Positions 27,435-36,460 of a stretch of DNA of 64,000 nucleotides are shown here, piece after piece. The notes below the pieces were generated by a model. It was not told the DNA's origin. It saw only the letters and a list, made by a program, of their open reading frames with translations, and ran no database searches. A program made the translations under genes and the position numbers. Position 1 is the first letter of the stretch, and each line of letters begins with the position of its first letter. This stretch comes from Anaerosalibacter massiliensis (GTDB lineage: Bacteria > Bacillota > Clostridia > Tissierellales > Sporanaerobacteraceae), in the NCBI GenBank assembly GCA_000751555.1, contig CCEZ01000074.1:1-64000 (forward strand), given 5' to 3'.

Positions 27435-28595
27435 GTGGAAATACTTATTAAAAATGTAAATATAGTAACACCTTATGAAATAGTACATGGATATGGAGTT
27501 TTAATCAAGGATAATATTATTAAAGAAATTGAAAAAGAAGAAAATTTTGAAGAAGAAAATTTAGATAATATAATTGATGGTAAAAATGGTTTTTTAGCAC
27601 CAGGTTTCATTGACATACACAATCATGGAAATTCAGGATATGATTTTATGGATTCAACAGAAGAAGCTATAGACAATATTGGAAAATTCCACTTAAAAAA
27701 TGGAGTTACATCATTTTTAGGGACTATAATCACATCATCTTATGAGGATATGAAAAATGCTATTAAAAATATTGCAGATTATGAGAACAAGAAGGATAAT
27801 TCCCAAATAATTGGAATTCATTTAGAAGGACCTTTTTTTGCAATGGAAAAGAAAGGTGCGCAACCTCCAGAACATATTAAAGGACCTAATTTAGAAGAAA
27901 TAAAAGAATTAGAGATGTTATCAAAAGGAATGCTTAAAGTAGTTTCTTTGGCACCAGAATTAGAAGGAGCAAGCCCTGTTATAAGATATCTAAAATCTAA
28001 AAATGTAGTTCCAGCTATGGCTCATAGTAATGGAACTTTTGAAGAAGCAAAAAAAGGTGTAAATGAAGGAATTACATTAGCTAATCACTTATATAATGGT
28101 ATGAGGAGTTTTTCTCATAGAGAACCAGGTATAATAGGAGTATCCTTGACAGATGATAGAGTATATTGTGAAATTATCTATGATGGGATTCATCTTCATG
28201 ATGCAAGTGTAGAAGTAGCCTTAAGAACTAAGGGAATTGGAAAAGTTATATTAGTATCAGATGCTATGAGAGCTGCGGGACTTCAAGATGGAGAGTACGA
28301 GCTTGGAGGACAGAAAGTATTTGTTGAAAATGGTGCAGCAAGACTTGAAAGTGGAACATTAGCTGGATCAACTCTTAATTTAAGAGATGCAGTTTATAAT
28401 ATGGTATATAAGAAAAATACAACTATTCATGAAGCGGTAAGAATGGCTAGTTTAAATCCAGCTAATGTAATTGGTGTAGATGATAGAAAAGGTAGTATAG
28501 AAGTTGGTAAAGATGCAGATTTAATATTATTTGATAAAGATATAAATATGTTGGCCTCTATAGTAGGAGGAAATACTATATGGCTAAAGAATTAG
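27435..28595 (+). CDS. nagA: N-acetylglucosamine-6-phosphate deacetylase
   Basis: A 386-aa amidohydrolase. Motifs: APGFIDIHNHGNSGYDF, GIHLEGPFF, AMAHSNGTFEEA, ANHLYNGM and VSDAMRAAG, all in NagA order. It removes acetate from GlcNAc-6P, supplying GlcN-6P to NagB. The start is GTG behind AAGGGAGAG. The 3' end overlaps the CYTH gene by 16 nt, so the transcript continues. Confidence 0.95.
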   Translation: MEILIKNVNIVTPYEIVHGYGVLIKDNIIKEIEKEENFEEENLDNIIDGKNGFLAPGFIDIHNHGNSGYDFMDSTEEAIDNIGKFHLKNGVTSFLGTIITSSYEDMKNAIKNIADYENKKDNSQIIGIHLEGPFFAMEKKGAQPPEHIKGPNLEEIKELEMLSKGMLKVVSLAPELEGASPVIRYLKSKNVVPAMAHSNGTFEEAKKGVNEGITLANHLYNGMRSFSHREPGIIGVSLTDDRVYCEIIYDGIHLHDASVEVALRTKGIGKVILVSDAMRAAGLQDGEYELGGQKVFVENGAARLESGTLAGSTLNLRDAVYNMVYKKNTTIHEAVRMASLNPANVIGVDDRKGSIEVGKDADLILFDKDINMLASIVGGNTIWLKN

Positions 28596-29128
28596 AAGTA
28601 AAGATATTAAATATTGATATTGAAGAAATGGAAGAAAAGCTAATTAATCTTGGTGCATCCCTCATAAGCGAGGAAGAGCAGATTAATTATATATTAGACT
28701 CAAAAGAAAATAAAATTCAAAAAGAATATGATAGCTATTTGAGACTTAGAGAAAAGAGAGACTTAAATAGTGGAAAGGTAGATTATATATTTACTCTTAA
28801 AGAAAATATTCCAAGAGATGGTATTAGGGAAAATATTGAGAGAAATACTAAAGTAGAAGACAAAGACGCTCTAATATATATACTAGATGTACTAGGAGTC
28901 TATGTAATAAATAAAGGGTTTAAAAAAAGAATATCTTATGAATATGATGGAATAAGATTTGATATCGATACTTGGGATGAAGATACCTATCCACATAGCT
29001 ATATGGAAATTGAAGTAAAAAAAGAAGAAGATTTAAAAAAGGCTATTAAACTTTTAAATATAGACAAGGAGAACATATCAACTAAATCTATAGTTGAGCT
29101 GAGAAAAGACCTAGGTTTAAACAACTAG
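28580..29128 (+). CDS. CYTH-domain protein (CyaB/ThTPase-like)
   Basis: A 182-aa CYTH-domain protein. It begins with the signature ELEVKIL (ExExK), followed by YDSYLRLREKR, FTLKENIPRDGIRE and SYMEIEVKKEEDL, giving the alternating charged residues of the triphosphate tunnel. Members hydrolyse or cyclise triphosphates (class IV adenylate cyclase, thiamine triphosphatase). AGGAGG lies within the end of nagA. The exact activity cannot be picked from sequence. Confidence 0.85.
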   Translation: MAKELEVKILNIDIEEMEEKLINLGASLISEEEQINYILDSKENKIQKEYDSYLRLREKRDLNSGKVDYIFTLKENIPRDGIRENIERNTKVEDKDALIYILDVLGVYVINKGFKKRISYEYDGIRFDIDTWDEDTYPHSYMEIEVKKEEDLKKAIKLLNIDKENISTKSIVELRKDLGLNN

Positions 29129-29141
29129 GTCTTTTCTTAGT
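29103..29141 (+). terminator. rho-independent terminator overlapping the CYTH stop
   Basis: GAAAAGACCTAG (29103-29114) pairs perfectly with 29125-29136 and sits over the last codons of the CYTH gene. The right arm ends in TTTTC. It closes the nagBA transcript. Confidence 0.8.
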
Positions 29142-29221
29142 TTAAAATAAGAAAATTAGTAACAAAAAAACATTATTTGAATAGTATATAATGAGCAGCT
29201 AAAAATAAGGAGGTATTGTTT

Positions 29222-29377
29222 ATGCTTCAAGATATTTTTAAAAATAGTGACGAAAGTTTGTTACTTCTTTTCTTAATTTTACTATTATGCTTTGGAGATT
29301 TAGGTGGATTTCATGGAGGATTCGATGAGACATTTATCTTTATTTTCCTAATATTCTTCCTGTTCTCTGGTTTTTAA
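29222..29377 (+). CDS. 51-aa hydrophobic small protein
   Basis: A short frame begins at ATG 29222 behind AGGAGG (29210-29217 region) and ends at TAA 29375-29377. The product has two very hydrophobic stretches (about 12-24, rich in Leu; 37-51, rich in Phe/Ile) around a glycine/aspartate hinge DLGGFHGGFDE. A terminator follows at once, making a complete transcription unit. Small Leu/Phe-rich proteins of this type are common in sporulating clostridia, but I recognise no named family. Confidence 0.7.
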   Translation: MLQDIFKNSDESLLLLFLILLLCFGDLGGFHGGFDETFIFIFLIFFLFSGF

Positions 29378-29404
29378 AATGTACTTAAAATTTATACTTG
29401 TTTA

Positions 29405-29436
29405 AACACAGTAGAAAATCTACTGTGTTAATTTTT
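29405..29436 (+). terminator. rho-independent terminator
   Basis: A 10-bp stem AACACAGTAG/CTACTGTGTT (29405-29414 with 29420-29429) with 5-nt loop, then AATTTTTTATTTT. It ends the 51-aa gene. Confidence 0.9.
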
Positions 29437-29501
29437 TATTTTAAAGGAAAAAAACTTTCAGTATAGAAATATACTATAATAGAGTTTAAGGAGGGATTTA
29501 T

Positions 29502-30893
29502 TTGCTAAATAAAAATATTATAGAAAATGTATTATATGCTGCATTGTCTACTGGAGGAGACTTTGCTGAAATTTTTGTAGAAGACAAATATATTACTAAT
29601 ATGAAAATGGTAGGAGGATTACTTGAAAATAGTATTTCAGGAAGAGATTATGGTGTAGGTATAAGGATATTCAATGGATTTAATAGTGTCTATGCCTATA
29701 CTAATGATTCTTCAGAAGAGAATTTAATGAAAGTAGCTAAAGAAGCTGCATTGGCTATAAATTTAGAAAAAAAGGATATTATTTTAAATCTAATGAAATC
29801 TGATATTAAAAATAATAATAAGGTAATAGTTTTACCTAAATCTGTAGAGAAAAGTAAAAAGATAGAGATCATGAAAAGAGGACATTTTGGTGCTAAAAAC
29901 TATGATGAATCCATAAGTCAGGTTACAGTTAGCTATTTAGATGAAGAGCAAAATGTTCTCATAGCCAATTCAGAAGGATTATTGGCAGAAGATCAAAGAG
30001 TAAGAACAAGATTGGCAATCCAATCTGTAGCTACAAAGAGAGGAGAAATGCAAATTGGTTATTCAGCTCCAGGAGCTTCTATGGGATTTGAATTTTATGA
30101 CAATATAAATGCAGAGGAACATGGGAAAGAAGCTTCTAGAATAGCAAAAACTATGATTAATGCAGATCTTTGTCCAAGCGGTAAAATGCCTGTAGTTATA
30201 CACAATGGTTTTGGAGGAGTCTTATTTCATGAGGCTTGTGGGCATGGATTAGAGGCAACTTCTGTGGCTAAGGAAACATCTGTTTTTTCTAATAAATTAA
30301 ATAAAAAAGTAGCTTCTCCCGTAGTTACAGCTATAGATGATGGGACTATTCCTAATGAATGGGGAACTACTAATATAGATGATGAGGGTATCCCAACTAA
30401 GAAGAATTTACTCATAGAAAATGGAATATTAAAAGGATATTTAGTAGATAAATTAAATGGTAGGAGAATGAACTATGAACCTACAGGTTCATCAAGAAGG
30501 CAATCTTATAAACTGCCACCTACTTCTAGAATGAATAATACTTATATTGCAGAAGGAAAATCTACATTTGAAGAGATAGTTTCAAATACAGAAAGTGGGT
30601 TATTTGCAAAGAAATTAGGAGGAGGAAGTGTAAATCCAGCAACAGGAGATTTTAATTTTGCAGTAATGGAAGGCTATTTAATAGAAAATGGCAAAATAAC
30701 AAAACCTGTAAGGGGAGCTACCCTCATAGGAAATGGTTCAGAAGTATTAGAAAAGATAGATATGGTAGGAAATAATCTAAAACTATCTCAAGGAATGTGT
30801 GGTTCGGTAAGTGGCCTTGTACCAGTTAATGTAGGACAACCAACAATAAGAGTCAAAAGTCTAACAGTAGGTGGAAGAAAGGGGGATGAATAA
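29502..30893 (+). CDS. tldD: TldD-like metalloprotease
   Basis: A 463-aa protein of the TldD/PmbA family. The zinc motif is VLFHEACGHGLEA (HExxxH), the mark of the catalytic TldD subunit. C-terminal motifs GGGSVNPATGDFNFAVMEGY and CGSVSGLVPVNVGQP are conserved. It starts at TTG behind AAGGAGG. TldD pairs with TldE to form a protease that degrades unfolded peptides and in some bacteria matures RiPP leader peptides. tldE starts one base after the stop. Confidence 0.92.
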   Translation: MLNKNIIENVLYAALSTGGDFAEIFVEDKYITNMKMVGGLLENSISGRDYGVGIRIFNGFNSVYAYTNDSSEENLMKVAKEAALAINLEKKDIILNLMKSDIKNNNKVIVLPKSVEKSKKIEIMKRGHFGAKNYDESISQVTVSYLDEEQNVLIANSEGLLAEDQRVRTRLAIQSVATKRGEMQIGYSAPGASMGFEFYDNINAEEHGKEASRIAKTMINADLCPSGKMPVVIHNGFGGVLFHEACGHGLEATSVAKETSVFSNKLNKKVASPVVTAIDDGTIPNEWGTTNIDDEGIPTKKNLLIENGILKGYLVDKLNGRRMNYEPTGSSRRQSYKLPPTSRMNNTYIAEGKSTFEEIVSNTESGLFAKKLGGGSVNPATGDFNFAVMEGYLIENGKITKPVRGATLIGNGSEVLEKIDMVGNNLKLSQGMCGSVSGLVPVNVGQPTIRVKSLTVGGRKGDE

Positions 30894-30894
30894 T

Positions 30895-32247
30895 ATGGAT
30901 TATAAAAATACGGTAGAAAAGATATTTGAAAGTGGAAAAGATTCTTTGGATGATATGGAGGTATTTATTGAACAAGAAAAAGAAATAGAAATAGATGTAT
31001 TTGAAGGAGAAATAGATAAATATAATATTTCTGAAAGTGGAGGTCTTTCTTTTAGAGGAGTTTCAAATGGGAAAATAGGTTATTCCTATACTGAAAAAAT
31101 AGATGAAAGTTCAGTTAACTTAATTATTAAGGATGCTGTAGAAAATGGAAAGTATATAGATTCTTTAGATAAAGAAGAAATTTTTTCCGGTTCTAAAGAA
31201 TATGAAGAATTGAATTTATATAATGAAGAGCTTAGCAAAACACCTTTAGATAAAAAGATGGAATTTGTTAAATCCTTAGAAAAAGAAGCTTTATCTTTAG
31301 ATAATAGAGTAGTATCAATAGATGGATGTAGTTATGGAGAAGTGGAAAGTTATAGAATATTACAAAATACAAAAGGTATAAATTTAGAAGAAAAGAAAAA
31401 TACTGCTTATTGTTATTTATCAGTAGTAGTAAAAGAAAATGAAGATATAAAAACTGGTTCTAGCTATATAGTTTCTAATGATTTTTCAAAATTTGATTAT
31501 AAAAGCTTAGCAAAAGAGGCAGTAGAAGAAGGTTTATCTATGTTAGGTGCTAAATCAATTAAATCAGGAAATTATCCAATTATATTTGAAAACCATATAT
31601 TTGCAAATATTTTAGAAACTTTTATTCCTATTTTCCTAGCTGAAAATGTACAGAAAGGATTATCTCTATTAAAGAGTAAAATAGATAATGAAATAGCAGC
31701 ACCTATTTTTACATTAATAGATAACCCATTCATGGAAGATGGAGTAGGATCTAGAGCCTTTGATGATGAAGGAATGGCAACGAAGTACAAAAAAATAATA
31801 GATGAGGGAATTTTAAAGACTTATTTTCATAATTGGAAAACTGCCAATAAAGATGGTATTAGCTCTACAGGAAATGGTTATAGAGGTTCTTATAAATCAC
31901 CACTATCTATTGCACCAACTAATCTATATGTAGAAAATGGAGATAGTTCATTTGAGGATTTGATAAAAAGTACAGATCATGGATTATTAATAATAGATGT
32001 ACAAGGTTTACATTCAGGTGCCAATCCAGTGTCAGGAGACTATTCTTTATCTGCTTATGGTTATGAAATAGAAAATGGAAATATAAAAAGGCCAGTAAAC
32101 CAAATTACTATAGCAGGTAATTTCTATGATACATTAAAAGATATAGAAAAAATAGGTAATGATTTAAAGTTTGCATTACCTGGAATGGGCGGACAAATAG
32201 GTTCACCATCTATAAAAATTAAGAAATTATCCGTATCAGGAGAATAG
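30895..32247 (+). CDS. pmbA: TldE/PmbA-like protease partner subunit
   Basis: A 450-aa homologue of TldD without the HExxxH zinc motif, as expected of the TldE/PmbA subunit. The C-terminus shows HSGANPVSGDYSLSAYGYEIENG and LPGMGGQIGSPSIKIKKLSVSG regions of the family. AAAGGGGGAT inside the end of tldD supports ATG 30895; an in-frame GTG at 30871 would lie upstream of that site. The two subunits should be made in equal amounts by coupling. Confidence 0.9.
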   Translation: MDYKNTVEKIFESGKDSLDDMEVFIEQEKEIEIDVFEGEIDKYNISESGGLSFRGVSNGKIGYSYTEKIDESSVNLIIKDAVENGKYIDSLDKEEIFSGSKEYEELNLYNEELSKTPLDKKMEFVKSLEKEALSLDNRVVSIDGCSYGEVESYRILQNTKGINLEEKKNTAYCYLSVVVKENEDIKTGSSYIVSNDFSKFDYKSLAKEAVEEGLSMLGAKSIKSGNYPIIFENHIFANILETFIPIFLAENVQKGLSLLKSKIDNEIAAPIFTLIDNPFMEDGVGSRAFDDEGMATKYKKIIDEGILKTYFHNWKTANKDGISSTGNGYRGSYKSPLSIAPTNLYVENGDSSFEDLIKSTDHGLLIIDVQGLHSGANPVSGDYSLSAYGYEIENGNIKRPVNQITIAGNFYDTLKDIEKIGNDLKFALPGMGGQIGSPSIKIKKLSVSGE

Positions 32248-32256
32248 TAAAATATT

Positions 32257-32290
32257 AAAAAAGATTCGTTTTAAAACGAATCTTTTTTTA
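32257..32290 (+). terminator. rho-independent terminator
   Basis: A palindrome AAAAGATTCG/CGAATCTTTT around TTTTAAAA, followed by T7. It ends the tldD-tldE operon. Confidence 0.9.
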
Positions 32291-32375
32291 TGAATTTAAT
32301 TGTTATTTAAGCGGAATAATATAATTAAATGATTAAAAAATTGCATGAAAATATTACTTAAGGAGGTGTTCAATA

Positions 32376-33764
32376 ATGAAAAAAATTAGGGTGTATCTAA
32401 TTCTTATTCTATTATCAAGTATTTTTGTAACATCTTGTTCTCCAAAGCAAAATTTAAAACCTGATATTCAAAATTCTCCAGTAGAATATGAAGAAAAAGC
32501 TCATGAAAGTTCAGAATATAATGAAGATGATATAGAACCTCATATTAATTATTTTAGTATAAAAGATGACAATAAAATAACTAATATGGCTCTGAAAGAA
32601 AGAAATATTGATTATTTATTAAGTGAAGATAATTTATTATCAAATAAAGAATCAATTGCCAATTTTAGTGCAGGAAATTTAAAGGTAAATAAAACTTTTA
32701 ATACTGTAGTACCTCAAGAATTAGATGTAGATTTAGCATATAGAAAATATTTAATGCCTTATGATTATTTTTTGATCAATAAAGATAAAGTTAAAATATA
32801 TAACACTCCCTCTTTTAGTGGAAAAGTAATAGATGAAGCAAATACTTTTGATAAACTAAAACTTGTGAATGAGGTAAAGGGTGAAATAATAAAAGATATT
32901 AATTCTGACAAATGGTTTGGAGTATCTTGGTACAACAAAGATGGAAAAATGCTTTATGGTTTCATACCTGAAAATGTTGGCCAAATAAGAAGCTTTAGAT
33001 TTAGTGATATGTACAATTCTCTAAAGGAATTAGAAAGTGAATTAAAGAAATACAAACATGGTTATATATCAAATTATAAAGATGTAAATGGCCCGCCACC
33101 TTTAACTGATGGAAAGGCCATGGATAAATATGGTATGCAGGCATATCAAAGTGCCCCTGCATATTTTGACTTAAATAATGAAGAAAATTTTAGGTACATT
33201 CCTGATGGTATGATAGTCTTTATTTTAGGAGAAGAGAATGGATATTTTAAAGTGAAAAGTTTAGATTATGAGGGAGAATACTGGATTCCAAAAAAATATA
33301 TATCTTTTGATAATAATTTAGATACACTTTCAAAAGTTATAGTGGTAGATACAACAAATCAAAATCAAAGTGTATTTGAAAAAAGAGGAGATAGATGGAC
33401 ATTAATATCCTATACATTAGCTACTACAGGAGTTAAAGATAAACGTAAATTTGAAACACCAATAGGAAGATTTAAAATATTAGAAAAAAAGGATAGATTC
33501 TTTTACCTAGATGATAAATCTAGGGAAATTGCAGGATATGCACCATATGCATCTAGATTTGCTCAGGGGGCTTATATACATGGAGTCCCTGTAGACTTTA
33601 TAAAAAAGGATGGTAAAGATGTAGATCCAGGTATAAAAGAGTATTTATTTACTATAGGAACTATGCCTAGATCTCACAAATGTGTTAGAAATTATACTAG
33701 CCATGCCCAGTTTCTATATAATTGGGTAGATCCTAATGATACTGCAGTTATTACAATTAAATAA
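32376..33764 (+). CDS. L,D-transpeptidase lipoprotein (YkuD domain)
   Basis: A 462-aa lipoprotein. The signal has KK, a hydrophobic run and a lipobox VTSC with lipidated C21. A ~200-aa middle region includes SH3-like segments with KVKIYNTPSFSGKV and RYIPDGMIVFILG. The C-terminal YkuD domain (~320-462) contains FETPIGRFKI, GAYIHGVP and the active-site segment SHKCVRN. The usual active-site form is SHGCVR, so Gly is replaced by Lys before the catalytic Cys. The enzyme would crosslink peptidoglycan stems at the outer face of the membrane. AAGGAGGTG precedes the ATG. Confidence 0.87.
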   Translation: MKKIRVYLILILLSSIFVTSCSPKQNLKPDIQNSPVEYEEKAHESSEYNEDDIEPHINYFSIKDDNKITNMALKERNIDYLLSEDNLLSNKESIANFSAGNLKVNKTFNTVVPQELDVDLAYRKYLMPYDYFLINKDKVKIYNTPSFSGKVIDEANTFDKLKLVNEVKGEIIKDINSDKWFGVSWYNKDGKMLYGFIPENVGQIRSFRFSDMYNSLKELESELKKYKHGYISNYKDVNGPPPLTDGKAMDKYGMQAYQSAPAYFDLNNEENFRYIPDGMIVFILGEENGYFKVKSLDYEGEYWIPKKYISFDNNLDTLSKVIVVDTTNQNQSVFEKRGDRWTLISYTLATTGVKDKRKFETPIGRFKILEKKDRFFYLDDKSREIAGYAPYASRFAQGAYIHGVPVDFIKKDGKDVDPGIKEYLFTIGTMPRSHKCVRNYTSHAQFLYNWVDPNDTAVITIK

Positions 33765-33771
33765 CTATATA

Positions 33772-33805
33772 AGCCCTAATATATAATGTATTAGGGCTAT
33801 TTTTT
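33772..33805 (+). terminator. rho-independent terminator
   Basis: AGCCCTAAT pairs with ATTAGGGCT (33790-33798), then ATTTTTTAAA. It ends the L,D-transpeptidase gene. Confidence 0.9.
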
Positions 33806-33894
33806 AAAAGAAAATAGAAAAATATCTAAAATAGTATAGCATATTTAATGATATATGATATAATATATATATAATTATTTCAGGAGGTGCCCTT

Positions 33895-36255
33895 ATGGGA
33901 GAATATAAATACATTAAATGGTTTAATGAAATTGACAAAAATGATATACCAATAGTAGGAGGAAAAGGTGCTAACTTAGGAGAACTTACTCAGAGGGGAG
34001 TAGACGTACCCCCAGGATTTTGTATAACAGCAGGGGCTTATGCAGATTTTATTAAACTATCTAAATTGGAGGATAAAATAAAAGAAAAAATAGATAAATT
34101 AGATGTAGAAGATTCTTCAGAACTTCAAAAAAGAGCGGCAGAAGTTAGAAAACTCATAAATAATTCTGAAATTCCAAAAGAAATAAAAGACGAAATAGTA
34201 AATGCTTATAAAGAATTTAGTGAAAAATTGAAAATAGAAAATCCAAATGTTGCTATTAGAAGTTCAGCAACAGCAGAAGATTTACCAGAAGCATCTTTTG
34301 CAGGACAACAGGACACTTATCTACATATAAGTGGAGAGGAAGAAGTTCTTAATTTTGCAAGAAAATGTTGGGCTTCACTTTGGACAGCAAGAGCTATATA
34401 TTATAGAGAAGAACAAGGGTTTAATCATTTTGAAGTTGCATTAAGTGTAGTTGTTCAAAAAATGATTAATAGTGAAAAATCAGGAGTAATGTTTACAGCT
34501 AATCCTGTAAATAGCAACAAAGATGAAATGATGATAAATGCAAGTTGGGGACTTGGAGAAGCAGTAGTTTCAGGATCAGTAACTCCAGATGAATATATAG
34601 TTGATAAAAACAATAATAAGATATTAGAGAAACATATTGCTGAAAAGACTACAATGATTATAAAAAGTAAAGATGAAGTGGGAACAGTAGAGGTTAGAGT
34701 AGGAGAACATTTGGGATTTGAAAAGATTAATGGACAATGTTTAACTGATAAAGAAATTTTAAAACTTACTGACAATGGAATGAAAATAGAGAATATGTAT
34801 GGCTCTAATCAAGATATTGAATGGGCGTTTGATGAGGAGACTAAAGAGCTTTATATATTGCAATCAAGACCTATAACTACATTAAATAATGGAGGGGAGT
34901 CAAAATCTATGGTTGAGAAAGAAGAATTGAAGTCATTAGTAAGAGGATTAGCAGCTTCACCTGGTATAGCCAGTGGAAAAGTGAAGAATATTAAAAATAT
35001 AGATGAAATTTCTAGAGTAGAAGATGGAGATGTACTAGTAACTATTATGACAAATCCTGATATGGTACCAGCTATGAGAAGGGCTAGTGCCGTAGTAACT
35101 GATGAAGGCGGAAGAACTTGTCATGCAGCTATTGTATCAAGAGAGCTTGGAATACCATGTATAGTAGGAGCAAAAACAGCTAGTGAAGTATTAAAAGAAG
35201 AAATGGAAATAACAGTAGATGCAACTAGAGGAGTAGTTTATGAAGGGATAGTTCTTCAAGAAGAACAAAAAGAAGAAAGTGAAACTAATTCTGAATCTGC
35301 AGTTATTAGCGAAGATTTAATACATCAGTTAGCACCTATAACTGCTACTAAGATATATATGAATCTTGGGGAACCTTCTATTATAGGAAGATATAAAAAT
35401 TTACCTTTTGATGGAATTGGACTTATGAGAACGGAATTTATATTTACAAATATGATAGGAGCTCATCCTATGTATCTAGTTAAAACAGGTCAAGGAGATT
35501 TATTAATAGATAAAATGGCAGAGGGAATTACAGCTGTAGCACAAGAAATATATCCAAAGCCAATAGTTGTTAGACTTAGTGATTTTAGAACTAATGAATT
35601 TAGAGGCCTTAAAGGTGGAGACGAAGTAGAACCTATTGAAAACAATCCAATGATTGGTTGGAGAGGTGTATCAAGATACATTTCACCAGAATATGAAGAA
35701 GGATTTAGACTTGAGTGTAGAGCAATGAAAAAAGTAAGAGAAGAATATGGCTTGACAAATGTATGGGCAATGCTTCCCTTTGTCAGAACTACATGGGAGC
35801 TTAAAAAGGTAAAAGAAATAATGGCAGAAGAAGGATTAGTCCAAGACAATAGCTTTAAACTATGGATAATGGCAGAAGTACCATCTGTAGTATTTGAAGC
35901 AGAAGAATTTGCACAGCTCGTAGATGGATTTAGTATAGGAAGCAATGATTTAACTCAACTTGTAATGGGAGCAGATAGGGATTCAGGTATACTTAATAAT
36001 ATGGGATATTTTGATGAGAGAAATGAAGCAGTGAAAAGGGCTATATCAATATTGATTAAAGCAGCACATAAATATGGAAAGACTATCTCAATATGTGGTC
36101 AAGGTCCATCCCAATACCCAGAATTTGCTGAATTCTTAGTTCAAGAAGGGATAGATAGTATGAGTGTAAATCCTGACACTGTAGCTTATACAAGAAGGTT
36201 AGTAGCTGGAGTAGAGCAAAGAATGATTTTAAAGAAATTAAGAGAAAATAGATAG
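33895..36255 (+). CDS. ppsA: phosphoenolpyruvate synthase
   Basis: A 786-aa PEP synthase. The ATP-grasp domain comes first (VGGKGANLGELTQRGV, RSSATAEDLPEASFAGQQDT, SGVMFTANPV). The swivelling phosphohistidine domain has catalytic H410 in GGRTCHAAIVSRELGIPC. The PEP-binding TIM barrel closes it ([34 protein letters not shown]). It makes PEP from pyruvate and ATP. CAGGAGGTG precedes the ATG. The last ~190 bp of the gene are repeated at 46214-46409, where they abut the region before nifJ. Confidence 0.95.
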   Translation: MGEYKYIKWFNEIDKNDIPIVGGKGANLGELTQRGVDVPPGFCITAGAYADFIKLSKLEDKIKEKIDKLDVEDSSELQKRAAEVRKLINNSEIPKEIKDEIVNAYKEFSEKLKIENPNVAIRSSATAEDLPEASFAGQQDTYLHISGEEEVLNFARKCWASLWTARAIYYREEQGFNHFEVALSVVVQKMINSEKSGVMFTANPVNSNKDEMMINASWGLGEAVVSGSVTPDEYIVDKNNNKILEKHIAEKTTMIIKSKDEVGTVEVRVGEHLGFEKINGQCLTDKEILKLTDNGMKIENMYGSNQDIEWAFDEETKELYILQSRPITTLNNGGESKSMVEKEELKSLVRGLAASPGIASGKVKNIKNIDEISRVEDGDVLVTIMTNPDMVPAMRRASAVVTDEGGRTCHAAIVSRELGIPCIVGAKTASEVLKEEMEITVDATRGVVYEGIVLQEEQKEESETNSESAVISEDLIHQLAPITATKIYMNLGEPSIIGRYKNLPFDGIGLMRTEFIFTNMIGAHPMYLVKTGQGDLLIDKMAEGITAVAQEIYPKPIVVRLSDFRTNEFRGLKGGDEVEPIENNPMIGWRGVSRYISPEYEEGFRLECRAMKKVREEYGLTNVWAMLPFVRTTWELKKVKEIMAEEGLVQDNSFKLWIMAEVPSVVFEAEEFAQLVDGFSIGSNDLTQLVMGADRDSGILNNMGYFDERNEAVKRAISILIKAAHKYGKTISICGQGPSQYPEFAEFLVQEGIDSMSVNPDTVAYTRRLVAGVEQRMILKKLRENR

Positions 36256-36265
36256 AATTTAATAA
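36070..36265 (+). repeat. left copy of 196-bp direct repeat (3' end of ppsA)
   Basis: This segment is 195/196 identical to 46214-46409; the single difference (C at 36087, T at 46231) is silent. It covers the last ~62 codons of ppsA plus 10 bp. The copies are 10,144 bp apart and bracket the peptide island. Confidence 0.97.
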
Positions 36266-36286
36266 AATAGTTTTAAAAAAAGGGGG

Positions 36287-36321
36287 ACTGTCTCAAAATA
36301 AAATTTTGAGACAGTTCTTTT
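36287..36321 (+). terminator. ppsA terminator, left junction of the island
   Basis: A 13-bp perfect stem (36287-36299 with 36303-36315) is followed by CTTTTTTG. It differs from the terminator after the right ppsA copy but shares CTGTCT-AAAAT in its left arm. From here to the promoter at 36433 I see nothing else coding or structured. Confidence 0.9.
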
Positions 36322-36432
36322 TTGTATAAATAAAAAGGGAAAAAAGTTTGAAAAAACTTACTAATGCTTTATTTATCATAGCATTTCATTTTGTCCTTAG
36401 TTTTTAGGGAAACTCTAATAAGCAGTCAAATT

Positions 36433-36460
36433 TTGACAATGGATTTTAATATGATATAGT
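36433..36460 (+). promoter_or_regulatory. probable promoter of the peptide cluster
   Basis: TTGACA (36433-36438) and TATAGT (36455-36460) are separated by 16 bp, close to sigma-A consensus. They lie about 118 bp upstream of the maturase start, leaving a long leader without a recognisable gene. Confidence 0.6.

Noticed and set aside
29502-32247. TldD/TldE as the leader protease of the peptide cluster
   Set aside because: They form a separate operon with their own terminator, outside the repeat-bounded island, and the island has its own M16-type peptidase. TldD/E are common housekeeping genes.
36256-36320. GGGGACTGTCTCAAAA-type sequence as an IS end at the island's left junction
   Set aside because: The sequence is fully accounted for by a perfect terminator stem with a T-run; no transposase or matching inverted end was found nearby.
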